From assembly GCF_015693305.1 (NCBI RefSeq), contig NZ_CP065139.1, forward strand, positions 799,501-863,500: a stretch of 64,000 nt of DNA, given 5' to 3'. Positions within the stretch are counted from its first letter, which is position 1. Each line of letters opens with the position of its first letter. The position numbers and the translations under genes were made by a program. Positions 46,835 through 54,554 of the stretch are shown one piece after another. A model generated the notes under the pieces. It ran no database searches. It was not told the DNA's origin and saw nothing but the letters and a program-made list of their open reading frames with translations. This stretch comes from Sphingobium sp. Cam5-1. GTDB taxonomy: Bacteria > Pseudomonadota > Alphaproteobacteria > Sphingomonadales > Sphingomonadaceae.

Positions 46835-48331
46835 ATGTCTTTGGTTGGGCCAGCGCGGTCAGGGCGGCGTCTGCTGCTTTGCGCCACGGCGATTCCGCTT
46901 TTCCTACTCGGCGCCTGCTCTGATGGCGTGGGTTTCAGTGTCCGCACGGCAGGGGGCAAGACTCCCTCCGGGCCATCGGGTCCAACCGGTCCCAGTGGCC
47001 CGACTGGTCCCGGCGGCGGTCCAACTGGGCCGAGTGGTCCGAGTGGTCCATCCGGCCCCAATGGCCCAGATGGTTCCGGCGGTCCCACTGGCCCCGGTGG
47101 CCCTACCGGTCCAGGCGGTCCCACTGGCCCCGGTGGCCCTACCGGTCCAGGTGGCCCCACAGGTCCCGGCGGTCCCACGGGGCCAGGTGGTCCGACAGGC
47201 CCCGGCGGCCCAACAGGCCCCAGCGGCCCAACAGGACCGAACGGTCCTACTGGACCCGGAGGTCCCACTGGCCCGACCGGCCCGTCTGGACCGAGCGGAC
47301 CCAGTGGTCCTGGCGGCCCGACGGGCCCGACCAGCGGCTCGCTGATCGGGATCAATCTGGGTAATCAGGCGATCACGGGTCCGACAGGCCCCGGATCATT
47401 GGTCGGCCTCAATGCCCTGTCCGACGCCGGGAGCGCGACCGGAACCGTTGCCACGGTCAATCTGCTGAACGGCGATGGCACCGTCGTGCAGGCCACCCTG
47501 CCAACCACCGTCGCGGGTGTGCAGCAGGGACTGGCGCCGGTGGGTTCGCTCGCCGGGACCCTGCTGGGCGATCAGGCGGGCAGCACCGTCACCCAGCTGA
47601 CCGATGGCCTCGCCCCCGTAGTGGCAACGGTGACCTCTGCCGCCACCCAGGTGACGGCGCCAGTGCTCGACACGCTGAACGGCGCGCTCGCCCCCATCAC
47701 CGCCCCGCTTGTCGGCAGCGATGGTGCGCTTGCCCCCGTTACGGGTCTGGTCGAAACTGTCGCGGGCGGCCTGACAGGTGCGCTCGGCGGTGGAGGCGAA
47801 GCGCCGGGCGCGCTGCTCGGCGGGCCGCTGATCGGCGCCAATGTCGGTGGTGAGGCGGTAACGGGTCCCTCCACCAGCGGCACGCTGGCCGGGGTCAACC
47901 TGTTGCCGTCCACCTCCGCCACGGCCCCCGCGCAGGGCCAGCTGCTGACAGCCGATGTGCTGACGCAGGGGACGATCGTCGATGTGACGGTCCCGACAAC
48001 CACGGCGGGTGTGGAGGCCGGGCTCGCGCCGGTCGGCAACCTCGTCGGCGGCGTGCTGGGGACGCAAGCGGGCGCTGCGGTCGATCAGGTCGTGACCGGC
48101 GCCGCGCCCGTCGTCGCCACGGTGACATCCACCGTCGACAGCGTCGCTTCCCCCGTGCTCGATGCGGTCAACGGACTGGCCCCGGCGCTGCCCGCAGGCG
48201 GTAGTGGCGGCGGGGAATCGCTGCTGGCGCCAGTAACCGGATTGCTCGGTGGCGCTTCGGCTCCATCGACGGGCGAGCAAAGCCCGGTCGCGCCAGTCAC
48301 CGGCCTGTTGGGAGGCTTATTGGGTCGCTGA
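46835..48331 (+). CDS. collagen-like lipoprotein with Gly-Pro-X repeats
   Basis: 498 residues from an ATG at 46835 with AGGGAGG upstream. The signal peptide ends in a lipobox, LLGAC (Cys about 28), so it is a lipoprotein. Residues of about 44-165 are an almost unbroken collagen-like run ([12 protein letters not shown] triplets). The C-terminal third contains two related blocks of about 130 residues (each with TVAG/TTAGV..GLAPVG, then APVVATVTS, then SPVLD/APVLD). It is probably a surface fibre that can form triple helices. The 2OG oxygenase, orphan TpsB and degenerate EAL protein nearby suggest a dedicated unit. Confidence 0.85.
   Translation: MSLVGPARSGRRLLLCATAIPLFLLGACSDGVGFSVRTAGGKTPSGPSGPTGPSGPTGPGGGPTGPSGPSGPSGPNGPDGSGGPTGPGGPTGPGGPTGPGGPTGPGGPTGPGGPTGPGGPTGPGGPTGPSGPTGPNGPTGPGGPTGPTGPSGPSGPSGPGGPTGPTSGSLIGINLGNQAITGPTGPGSLVGLNALSDAGSATGTVATVNLLNGDGTVVQATLPTTVAGVQQGLAPVGSLAGTLLGDQAGSTVTQLTDGLAPVVATVTSAATQVTAPVLDTLNGALAPITAPLVGSDGALAPVTGLVETVAGGLTGALGGGGEAPGALLGGPLIGANVGGEAVTGPSTSGTLAGVNLLPSTSATAPAQGQLLTADVLTQGTIVDVTVPTTTAGVEAGLAPVGNLVGGVLGTQAGAAVDQVVTGAAPVVATVTSTVDSVASPVLDAVNGLAPALPAGGSGGGESLLAPVTGLLGGASAPSTGEQSPVAPVTGLLGGLLGR
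46963..47330 (+). repeat. tandem 9/18-base repeat coding for collagen triplets
   Basis: The DNA repeats the unit GG(T/C)CC(C/T)AC(T/A)GG(T/C)CC with variation, giving Gly-Pro-Thr-Gly-Pro-Gly. Exact triplet number was not counted by machine. Such tracts change length readily by slippage, so copy number may vary between strains. Confidence 0.75.
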
Positions 48332-48349
48332 GCCTTCCCACGGAGGGGA

Positions 48350-48375
48350 GAGGAGGCGGTGGGCGCCGCCTCCTC
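48350..48375 (+). terminator. strong hairpin between collagen-like and EAL-like genes
   Basis: GAGGAGGCGG, loop TGGGCG, CCGCCTCCTC: a perfect 10-base stem, followed by a T/C-rich stretch (TTCCTGTCCCTTTCTTT). It lies in the 88-base gap and may act as a partial terminator or attenuator that lowers expression of the EAL-like and ParB-like genes. Confidence 0.55.
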
Positions 48376-48419
48376 GAACCTTCCTGTCCCTTTCTTTGCG
48401 AGCCGGAAAGGATCTGCCT

Positions 48420-49577
48420 TTGACGAAACCCCATCAGGTCGAGCATCTGCTCGATATAAGTCTCAATAATTTTCATGCGATCGAAGCGGCCTATGGTGCC
48501 GGAGCCGCCTGTGGCGCGGTCGATCATGTGACCCATGCGGCGCGGCGGCATCTGGGCCGCATCAACCTTCGCGGCGTGGAGGGAGGCCGGATCACGCTGG
48601 CCGCGCGCTATCCGCTCATGCTGTCACTGCCCATGGGAATGCTCGTCGAAAGACTCTGCGAGGCACTCGACAGCGAACCATTCCGGTACGAAGGCCGCGA
48701 TATATTGCTGTCCATATCCGCAGGCCATGCCGCCACCGGGGAAGGGGAGGCGCGCGCCCGGCTCGCCGCCTCCACCTTGCATCAAGGGGCTATCGCCATC
48801 CGACCCGGCGAGGCCACAGCCCTGTACTGCCAGGATATGGCGGAGGCGGCCGCCCTCTTGCATCAGGTGCAGGACGGCACGGCCTTCCTCCGCTGGCGCC
48901 CCGTGTCGGGGGGCGAAAATGAAGGCGCCACCCTATATCATGAAGCGACGCTGACCGGCGAGCATGTCGACTGCGCCACAAGCTACACCGCGCTGGAACG
49001 GCTCGGCCTGGCCCATCTGATCGACCGATTGCTGGTACGCGACGTACTGCGCGAGCTGGAAGGCGACCCGACCGCCTGCCTGTCCGTCGCGCTATCGCCG
49101 CAAAGCCTGTCCCTCAATCTGCATGGCGAAGAGGCGGGCTGGGGCGAACTGCTCGATCGACTAAGGCACGCCCCCCAAGTCGCACGGCGGCTGGTGATCG
49201 AGATCAGCGACCATAGCGACATCATCCTGTTTCGCGACGCCCTGGCCTTTGTCAGGACCTTGCGCGCGTTGGGCGTCCGGATATCGGTATCGCGCTTCGG
49301 GTCGGGCCGCGCGTCGGTAGGGCAGCTGATGGCACTGTCCCCCGACATGGTGAAGCTGGACAGCCCGTTCCTGCACACTGCATCGGAAAGCAACCGGTCG
49401 CGCGTCGCCTATCTTCTGGGTCTTGCCCGCACCATGACATCGACCGTGATCGTCGAAGGCGCCGAGTCATCCTACGCTGATCCCGCTTTTGCGTACACGC
49501 AAAGCAGGCTCCCGCCGCCCCTCACTCGCACCATTACGGACACAGTCCAGCGGGCGGGGCAGGGGACATGGCGCTAG
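48420..49577 (+). CDS. degenerate EAL-domain protein (c-di-GMP phosphodiesterase relative)
   Basis: 385 residues from a TTG with AAAGGA about eight bases upstream. The C-terminal half follows the EAL domain pattern but with altered catalytic signatures: YHEATLTGE (for EALxRW), VIEISDHSDI (for ELTES), FGSGRASVGQL (for DDFGTG), VKLDSPFL (for KIDxSF) and VIVEGAES (for VIAEGVE). The first Glu and DD residues of an active enzyme appear lost, so it may only bind c-di-GMP or serve as a scaffold. The N-terminal half may be a degenerate GGDEF. Overlaps the ParB-like start by ten bases. Confidence 0.75.
   Translation: MTKPHQVEHLLDISLNNFHAIEAAYGAGAACGAVDHVTHAARRHLGRINLRGVEGGRITLAARYPLMLSLPMGMLVERLCEALDSEPFRYEGRDILLSISAGHAATGEGEARARLAASTLHQGAIAIRPGEATALYCQDMAEAAALLHQVQDGTAFLRWRPVSGGENEGATLYHEATLTGEHVDCATSYTALERLGLAHLIDRLLVRDVLRELEGDPTACLSVALSPQSLSLNLHGEEAGWGELLDRLRHAPQVARRLVIEISDHSDIILFRDALAFVRTLRALGVRISVSRFGSGRASVGQLMALSPDMVKLDSPFLHTASESNRSRVAYLLGLARTMTSTVIVEGAESSYADPAFAYTQSRLPPPLTRTITDTVQRAGQGTWR
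49489..49502. promoter_or_regulatory. palindrome TTGCGT-N2-ACGCAA, site 2
   Basis: TTGCGTACACGCAA lies within the end of the EAL-like gene, about 66 bases before the ParB-like start. Flanking bases extend the dyad (CTTT..AAAG). Its place in front of the ParB-like gene fits autoregulation. Confidence 0.55.
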
Positions 49578-50596
49578 GGCAGTCCCAGCAATGGAGGATG
49601 AATGGAATGGTGGCCCTGATACGGGAGATGATGGCAACGCTGTCCCGCGATGGCAAAAGCGGCCGTGCGGCCGTGGCAGAGCAGGAGGCGCTGGGTCGCC
49701 TGGACGACCGGCTCACCAGCTTTGCCGAGGCCAGGATCGACAGCCGCGCGCCGATGCTGATCCGGCCGGACGAATGCGTGGTCTGGGACGGCAATCCGCG
49801 CGATCAGCCCGGCCTCAATCCCGATAGCTGCCGGTCGCTGATCGAATCCATCGCGGCCGAAGGCGGCAATCGCATTCCCGTGCTGGTGCGGTCGAACCCC
49901 GGCGCGTCGGAGCAGCCCTATCAATTGCTGGTCGGCAGCCGCCGCCGCTTTGCGATCGACTGGCTCAATCATAATGGCCGCCCTGAATTGCGCCTCAACG
50001 CGCTGCTGGTCGAGCTATCGGACGAGGAAGCCTTCCGTCTCGCCGACATCGAGAATCGGGAACGCGCCGACATTTGCGAACTCGACCGCGCGCGCAGTTA
50101 TCAGCAGGCGGTGGACCGCTTCTACGGCGGCGTGCAGTCGCGCATGGCGCAGGCGCTGGGCCTGTCCAACAGCCAGCTCAGCCGCCTGCTCGCCCTTGCC
50201 CAACTGCCCGAAGAGGTGATCCAGGCCTTCGCTACGAAGGAAGATCTGAAGGTCCGCTATTCCGAATTGCTGACCCCGCTGCTGCGCAGGTATGAGCAGC
50301 GCGCGGACGTAATCGCCGAAGCGCGGATCATCGCGACAGAGCAGCAGGCGCGCGCTACCGGTGACGGGCCGATGCTGCCGTCCGCAACGGTGCTGTCCCG
50401 ATTGCGTCAGGCCGCCGCGCGGCGCCCCCGAGATATGGGGGAGATCGCCATCCTCACCGGCGGCGACCGCATCGGCCGGGCACGGGTCGCCAAGGGGGCC
50501 GTCATGCTGGATGTCAGCGTCGCCAACGATGCCGATCTCGACGCCTTGCTCGCGACCTTGCGCGAAACCATATTGGCCGCGCGGGCGATGGCTTAG
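49568..50596 (+). CDS. orphan ParB/KorB-like DNA-binding protein
   Basis: 342 residues. The ParB N-terminal domain has RPDECVVWDGNPRD, ESIAAEGG, a GSRRRFAI box (the GERR-type nucleotide-binding arginines) and IENRERADI. A helix-turn-helix follows (MAQALGLSNSQLSRLLALAQ). No ParA, replication gene or plasmid feature is nearby, so it may act as a regulator, as KorB does, rather than in partition. The first ATG overlaps the EAL-like stop; a later ATG at 49607 with GGAGG nine bases before it may be the true start. Three dyads nearby are candidate sites. Confidence 0.82.
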   Translation: MALGQSQQWRMNGMVALIREMMATLSRDGKSGRAAVAEQEALGRLDDRLTSFAEARIDSRAPMLIRPDECVVWDGNPRDQPGLNPDSCRSLIESIAAEGGNRIPVLVRSNPGASEQPYQLLVGSRRRFAIDWLNHNGRPELRLNALLVELSDEEAFRLADIENRERADICELDRARSYQQAVDRFYGGVQSRMAQALGLSNSQLSRLLALAQLPEEVIQAFATKEDLKVRYSELLTPLLRRYEQRADVIAEARIIATEQQARATGDGPMLPSATVLSRLRQAAARRPRDMGEIAILTGGDRIGRARVAKGAVMLDVSVANDADLDALLATLRETILAARAMA

Positions 50597-50616
50597 GCGG
50601 CCACGGCGCCGTGACT

Positions 50617-50630
50617 TTGCGTCTACGCAA
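50617..50630. promoter_or_regulatory. palindrome TTGCGT-N2-ACGCAA, site 3
   Basis: TTGCGTCTACGCAA lies 20 bases after the ParB-like stop, in the 240-base gap before the Rieske gene. A further half-site, TTGCGT, is at 50727-50732, and another at 46673-46678. The rest of the gap holds no gene; a CATATGG direct repeat (about 50772-50787) is also seen. Confidence 0.5.
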
Positions 50631-50836
50631 CGTCGGGGTGACGCCGGGCGGCCTTTTCTCCAATGCGCAGTATTAAGGGCCGGTTCAAGCTTATTGGCGA
50701 TAAGTAACTTGCGCGGGCGGAAGGCTTTGCGTAAATTATATGGCATCAGTTATCATCGACGGGCTGATCGCCATATGGTTCATATGGGCGAACGGCCCGC
50801 CCTGCTACGCCAGGTAGCGAGTGAGAGGATCAAGAA

Positions 50837-51916
50837 ATGGCGACATCGTCGGACTATCGTCTGGGAGAATTCACCTTCCCTCGTGGCTGGTTCATGGTGG
50901 GCGAGAGCGCCGAGGCGACGAACGTGCCCAAGGCGATGCGCTATCTGGGCCAGGACATGGTGATGTACCGTGGCGAGAGCGGCAAGGTCTATGTGACCGA
51001 AGCCTATTGTCCGCACATGGGCGCGCATCTGGCGAAGAACACGACGAGCTACATCGTGCGCGATGGCGAGCAGGTGGAGGGCGAGTCGATCCGCTGCCCG
51101 TTCCATGGCTGGCAATATGGCCCCGACGGCCAGTGCAAGAACATCCCCTATTCCGACTTCGTGCCCAAGGCGGCGAAGCTAAAGACCTTCCCGGCGATGG
51201 AACGGGCGGGCACGATCTGGATCTGGCATGATCCCGAAGGCCTTGAACCCAATTTCGACCTGCCTGACTTTGGCGGCCATTATGACGCACCGGGCTGGGT
51301 CAACTGGAAGATCGACTATATGGGCGATCTTGATATCCACCCGATCGAGGTGGTCGACAATATGGCCGACTTTGGCCACTTCATCCCGATCCATGGCGCG
51401 AAGGATTTCGTCTACTTCGCCAATGAGTTCAAGGATCATATCGTTCACCAATATTATGCCGCCGGGCACCGCACGCTGACGCTCAATCCGGAGGACGTGC
51501 TGACGCTCGACACCTGGTATACTGGCCCCTCGATCCTCCAGTCGGAGATGGCCGGGACGTTCGACAGCTTCATCATGATCACCCACACCCCGATCGAGGA
51601 TGGCAAGATCCGCGTCTGGCATGGCCTGATGGTGCAGGTGAATGACGGCACCGCGCCCGTCACCGACGAGCTGCGCGCCGCAGCGCTCGAATATCAGGAA
51701 GGCAGCCGCCTGGCCTTCGCGCAGGATGTCGAGATCTGGCAGAACAAGAGGGCCTGCCTCAACCCGCTCGTCATCCCCAATGACGGCCCCTATGGCAAGG
51801 TGCGCAGCTGGTACAAGCAGTTCTACAACCCCCGCGACAAGACGCCCGACATGCACAAACGCACCAATGGCCTGCATGTCACACTCGACAAGCGTAGTTC
51901 CACGCAGGCGGCATAA
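50837..51916 (+). CDS. Rieske non-heme iron oxygenase, alpha subunit (copy 1)
   Basis: 359 residues. The Rieske 2Fe-2S site is CPHMGAHL plus CPFHGWQYG (Cys-x-His and Cys-x2-His). The mononuclear iron site is in the DNMADFGHFIPIH segment. Such enzymes hydroxylate aromatic, terpenoid or steroid-like substrates with electrons from a separate reductase, which is not encoded here. The N-terminus (DYRLGEFTFPRGWFM) is nearly the same as that of copy 2 at 54555-55625, so the two are paralogues. The substrate is unknown. Confidence 0.88.
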   Translation: MATSSDYRLGEFTFPRGWFMVGESAEATNVPKAMRYLGQDMVMYRGESGKVYVTEAYCPHMGAHLAKNTTSYIVRDGEQVEGESIRCPFHGWQYGPDGQCKNIPYSDFVPKAAKLKTFPAMERAGTIWIWHDPEGLEPNFDLPDFGGHYDAPGWVNWKIDYMGDLDIHPIEVVDNMADFGHFIPIHGAKDFVYFANEFKDHIVHQYYAAGHRTLTLNPEDVLTLDTWYTGPSILQSEMAGTFDSFIMITHTPIEDGKIRVWHGLMVQVNDGTAPVTDELRAAALEYQEGSRLAFAQDVEIWQNKRACLNPLVIPNDGPYGKVRSWYKQFYNPRDKTPDMHKRTNGLHVTLDKRSSTQAA

Positions 51917-52039
51917 TGGCGGAGCAGGTTGCGCCAGCGGTCGCTTGGCGCAACTAACCGCGTTTAGGATGGATGGCCCGATCGGGCGGATTTTCCACGC
52001 AATACGGACCGTGTGAGCGGCCGGATCAGGAGGCATGAA

Positions 52040-52717
52040 ATGGCGACGTTGGCGGTAGAGGCACAGGATTGCATGCGCTCGATGGGGCATGTTGCCCTAT
52101 ATTATCCGAATGCGGAGGACGGCCCTGTCGCGGCCAAGCTGCTCAAGCTTCTGGGCTTCGTGGAAACGCAGATGCTGCCCTTTCCCCAGGGAAACTTCTA
52201 TCGTTTCGTGGTGCATAACGACAACCGCAACCGCGGCGATGGCATCTTTTACCTGGCGGCGCTGCCCGCGGCGCAGGCCGCGCTGAACAAGGCCGCGCGC
52301 GAAGCGCTGGGCTATGGCACGGACAAGGAACATGCGGCGGTTGCCGCGCTGCGCGAGGCGGTGGAATCCGACCCCGAATATACGTTCCACATCGGAACGC
52401 TGGTCGATTCTTTCGAAGTGATCGAAAAGATGACGCTCGCCCTCATCGACGCGAACGAAAATGATCCGGACCTGAAGGGCCGCCTGAAGGTAAAGGTCAA
52501 TCGCCCCCGTCAGGGCAATGCGGAAATCGATGCGCAATTGGACGCGTCACCCGCCTTCGGCAACGTCACGCGCTATGCCTATGGCCGCAACGGCCTTCAG
52601 CTGTTCGTCGAGACGGATTTGCTGACCAGCGGCCAGATCGGCGACACGCTGATCCTGGAATTCGACTATGTGTGGCCGGGCTTTGACAGCCACATTCTGT
52701 CGGTGGTCGAACTCTAA
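52040..52717 (+). CDS. uncharacterised protein, possibly VOC-like
   Basis: 225 residues from an ATG at 52040 with AGGAGG seven bases upstream. The opening HVALYYPNAEDGPVAAKLLKLLGF and the later FVVHNDNRNRGDGIFYLA resemble one half of a glyoxalase/VOC fold, but I do not recognise the family with confidence. No signal peptide. It follows the Rieske gene by 123 bases in the same direction and may assist its pathway. Confidence 0.6.
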   Translation: MATLAVEAQDCMRSMGHVALYYPNAEDGPVAAKLLKLLGFVETQMLPFPQGNFYRFVVHNDNRNRGDGIFYLAALPAAQAALNKAAREALGYGTDKEHAAVAALREAVESDPEYTFHIGTLVDSFEVIEKMTLALIDANENDPDLKGRLKVKVNRPRQGNAEIDAQLDASPAFGNVTRYAYGRNGLQLFVETDLLTSGQIGDTLILEFDYVWPGFDSHILSVVEL

Positions 52718-52731
52718 ACCACAAGTAGCAA

Positions 52732-52775
52732 GGGGAGCCTGCTCGCAGCCGCCGATTGCGGCACAGGCTGCTCCC
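52732..52775 (+). terminator. imperfect hairpin after the VOC-like gene
   Basis: GGGGAGCCTG pairs with CAGGCTGCTCCC around a smaller GCAGCCGCC..GGCGG-type loop. There is no T-tract, so termination is only likely. The following 120 bases hold no gene. Confidence 0.4.
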
Positions 52776-52899
52776 TGACCCCCATGATCAGCGTCAGATG
52801 TATGCGGCAAGCTGCGCCGTCTCCCCCGCATAGATTAGTTGATGCACCACATCATGTCCCGCCCCCACAGTTTCGGCTGGCATTGTTGACGGCCTCATT

Positions 52900-53091
52900 T
52901 TACGTCTCGTCCACGCGATAGGACAGCCATCGCAGCCCCATCCCGACGATCGACGTCACCACCCCGGCGGCGAGGCAGAGCGACAGTAGCGGGTCGCTAT
53001 GCGCGCTTTGCCATGACACGAAGCCCAGCAGGATCACGCTCAGGGTAGATATTGCGTATCCCGCGGCTTTTATCGCAGCGGCGTTGATCAT
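52900..53091 (-). CDS. small two-helix membrane protein
   Basis: 63 residues, two hydrophobic segments (AISTLSVILLGFVSWQS and LSLCLAAGVVTSIVGMGLRWL) and a charged tail. No family is recognised. Divergent from the low-affinity iron permease-like gene. Its composition fits a real short gene but the evidence is only the frame and the helices. Confidence 0.45.
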   Translation of the reverse strand: MINAAAIKAAGYAISTLSVILLGFVSWQSAHSDPLLSLCLAAGVVTSIVGMGLRWLSYRVDET

Positions 53092-53162
53092 TTCGCTTGG
53101 TTGAATGTTTCTAAATGTTGCTGGTTCCGAATGGCCAGCGGCAGCAGCATTAGGGACATGAT

Positions 53163-53573
53163 ATGGACCGCATCTTCACCGCCATGGCCACCCGGATCGC
53201 CTCGGCCGCTGGCCAGCCGCTCAGCTTTGTGTTCGCACTGGGGCTCATTCTGATATGGGGCGTGACCGGCCCGTTGTTCGGCTATTCGGACACCTGGCAG
53301 CTGATCATCAACACCGGCACGACCATCGTCACTTTCCTGATGGTCTTCCTGATCCAGAACAGCCAGAACCGCGACGCCGCCGCCATGCAGGCAAAGCTGG
53401 ACGAGGTCATCCGCGCTCTCGATGCCGCGCGCGAACAGTTCATCGGGATAGAGCATCGCAGCGCGAGCGAGGTCGAAGAAATCCGCGCCGCGCTGGAAAA
53501 GGAAGTCGGCCGCGACGAAGGGAAGGCCGGTACAGCCGACGATAGCGTCGAACATGTCCTGCGGCGGACTTAG
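53163..53573 (+). CDS. low-affinity iron permease family membrane protein
   Basis: 136 residues. Two membrane helices (PLSFVFALGLILIWGVTGPLFG and WQLIINTGTTIVTFLMVFLIQNSQNRD) and a soluble coiled-coil tail (MQAKLDEVIRALDAAREQF). The segment TWQLIINTGTTIVTFLMVFL is the hallmark of PF04120. Despite the name, transport of iron by bacterial members is not established. Confidence 0.88.
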   Translation: MDRIFTAMATRIASAAGQPLSFVFALGLILIWGVTGPLFGYSDTWQLIINTGTTIVTFLMVFLIQNSQNRDAAAMQAKLDEVIRALDAAREQFIGIEHRSASEVEEIRAALEKEVGRDEGKAGTADDSVEHVLRRT

Positions 53574-53606
53574 AGCATGTTCGAAGCGGATGAGTTTATG
53601 CCTTTC

Positions 53607-53690
53607 CGTCACCCCGGGTTCGACCCGGGGTCCCGCTGCCTCGGCGGCGTCAGAACAGAAGCAGGACCCCGGAGCAAGTCCGGGGTGACG
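53607..53690. repeat. 84-base inverted-repeat element, copy 2
   Basis: Same length and ends (CGTCACCCCGG and CCGGGGTGACG) as the element at 46402-46485, but in the reverse orientation. It follows the iron permease-like gene by 33 bases, after AGAGCATG. Confidence 0.65.
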
Positions 53691-53753
53691 ATCACGCAAA
53701 GGGTGGTAAAACCTCCCTCCTAAGAACCTCTCACAAACCGCCCTACGACAGCA

Positions 53754-54524
53754 TCAGACCCCGAAGCCGCCCGACACCGATATCACCTGCCCGGTCACAT
53801 AGCGGGCGCGTTCGGATGCGAAGAACACCGCCGCCTGGCCGATATCCTCCGACTGCCCCCAGCGCTTCAGGCACAGCAGCTTCTTGGTCTCCGCGATCCA
53901 ATAATCGTCGAACACGCCCTGCGCGGTCAATTCATGGAACATGCCCGCGTCGATCACGCCGACCAGCACCGAATTGGCGCGGATCTCATATCTGCCCTCT
54001 TCCTTGGCGATGCCCTTGATCAGCGCCTCGTTCGCTGCCTTGGGCGCCACCGACAGGCCATCGAGCTTGGGCCACCAATCATGCCCCGCCGATCCCAGAT
54101 GGACGAACGACCCGCCGCCCTTTTCGCGCATGTGCGGGATGAAGGCGCGGGCGGCATTGTAAAAGCCGAACACCTCGACCTCCATCGCCTGACGGAACTG
54201 CTCATCGCTCCATTCGGCGATCGCGACCTGCGGCACCAGCGGCCCCGCGCCCCACACGACGCTATGCACGCGGCCATGGGCAGCGGTGGCGGACGCGACG
54301 ACCGCATCCACCGAAGCGCGATCGCGCACATCGACCTGATGCAGGCTGGCCTTGACGCCCAGCGCTTCGATCGCCTGCGCCGTCGCTTCGGCCACGTCCT
54401 TCTTGCTGCGATAGCAGATGGCGACGTCCGTGCCCGACTTGGCGAACTCTACCGCGACGCCTTTGCCGATCCCGCCGCTGCCGCCAAAGATGAGCGCCGC
54501 GCCTTCCGGGAAATCCCTGTTCAT
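53754..54524 (-). CDS. SDR-family oxidoreductase lacking the catalytic Tyr
   Basis: 256 residues. The cofactor site GGSGGIGKGVAVEFAK, DVRDRASV, and the ending GQVISVSGGFGV mark a classical SDR. The active-site segment reads SAGHDWWPKLDGLSVAPKAA: the Lys is present but the residue four before it is Ser, where Tyr is expected (YxxxK). Either catalysis differs or the protein is not an active dehydrogenase. It ends the catabolic group on the minus strand, 30 bases after the second Rieske gene. Confidence 0.8.
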   Translation of the reverse strand: MNRDFPEGAALIFGGSGGIGKGVAVEFAKSGTDVAICYRSKKDVAEATAQAIEALGVKASLHQVDVRDRASVDAVVASATAAHGRVHSVVWGAGPLVPQVAIAEWSDEQFRQAMEVEVFGFYNAARAFIPHMREKGGGSFVHLGSAGHDWWPKLDGLSVAPKAANEALIKGIAKEEGRYEIRANSVLVGVIDAGMFHELTAQGVFDDYWIAETKKLLCLKRWGQSEDIGQAAVFFASERARYVTGQVISVSGGFGV

Positions 54525-54554
54525 TTCTATACTATCCTCTGTTTGTTATGAATA

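Noticed and set aside
46963..47330. Tandem repeat as a CRISPR array
   Set aside because: The repeat unit is 9/18 bases without unique spacers and codes for collagen triplets in frame.
46828..47355. Antisense collagen-like frame (Gly-Pro-Val rich)
   Set aside because: It is the complement of the repeat tract, which by its nature gives a Pro/Gly-rich antisense frame; no start signals.
49568..50596. ParB gene as evidence that the window is plasmid DNA
   Set aside because: No ParA, replication initiator, transfer genes or origin features are nearby; the gene is better read as an orphan regulator.
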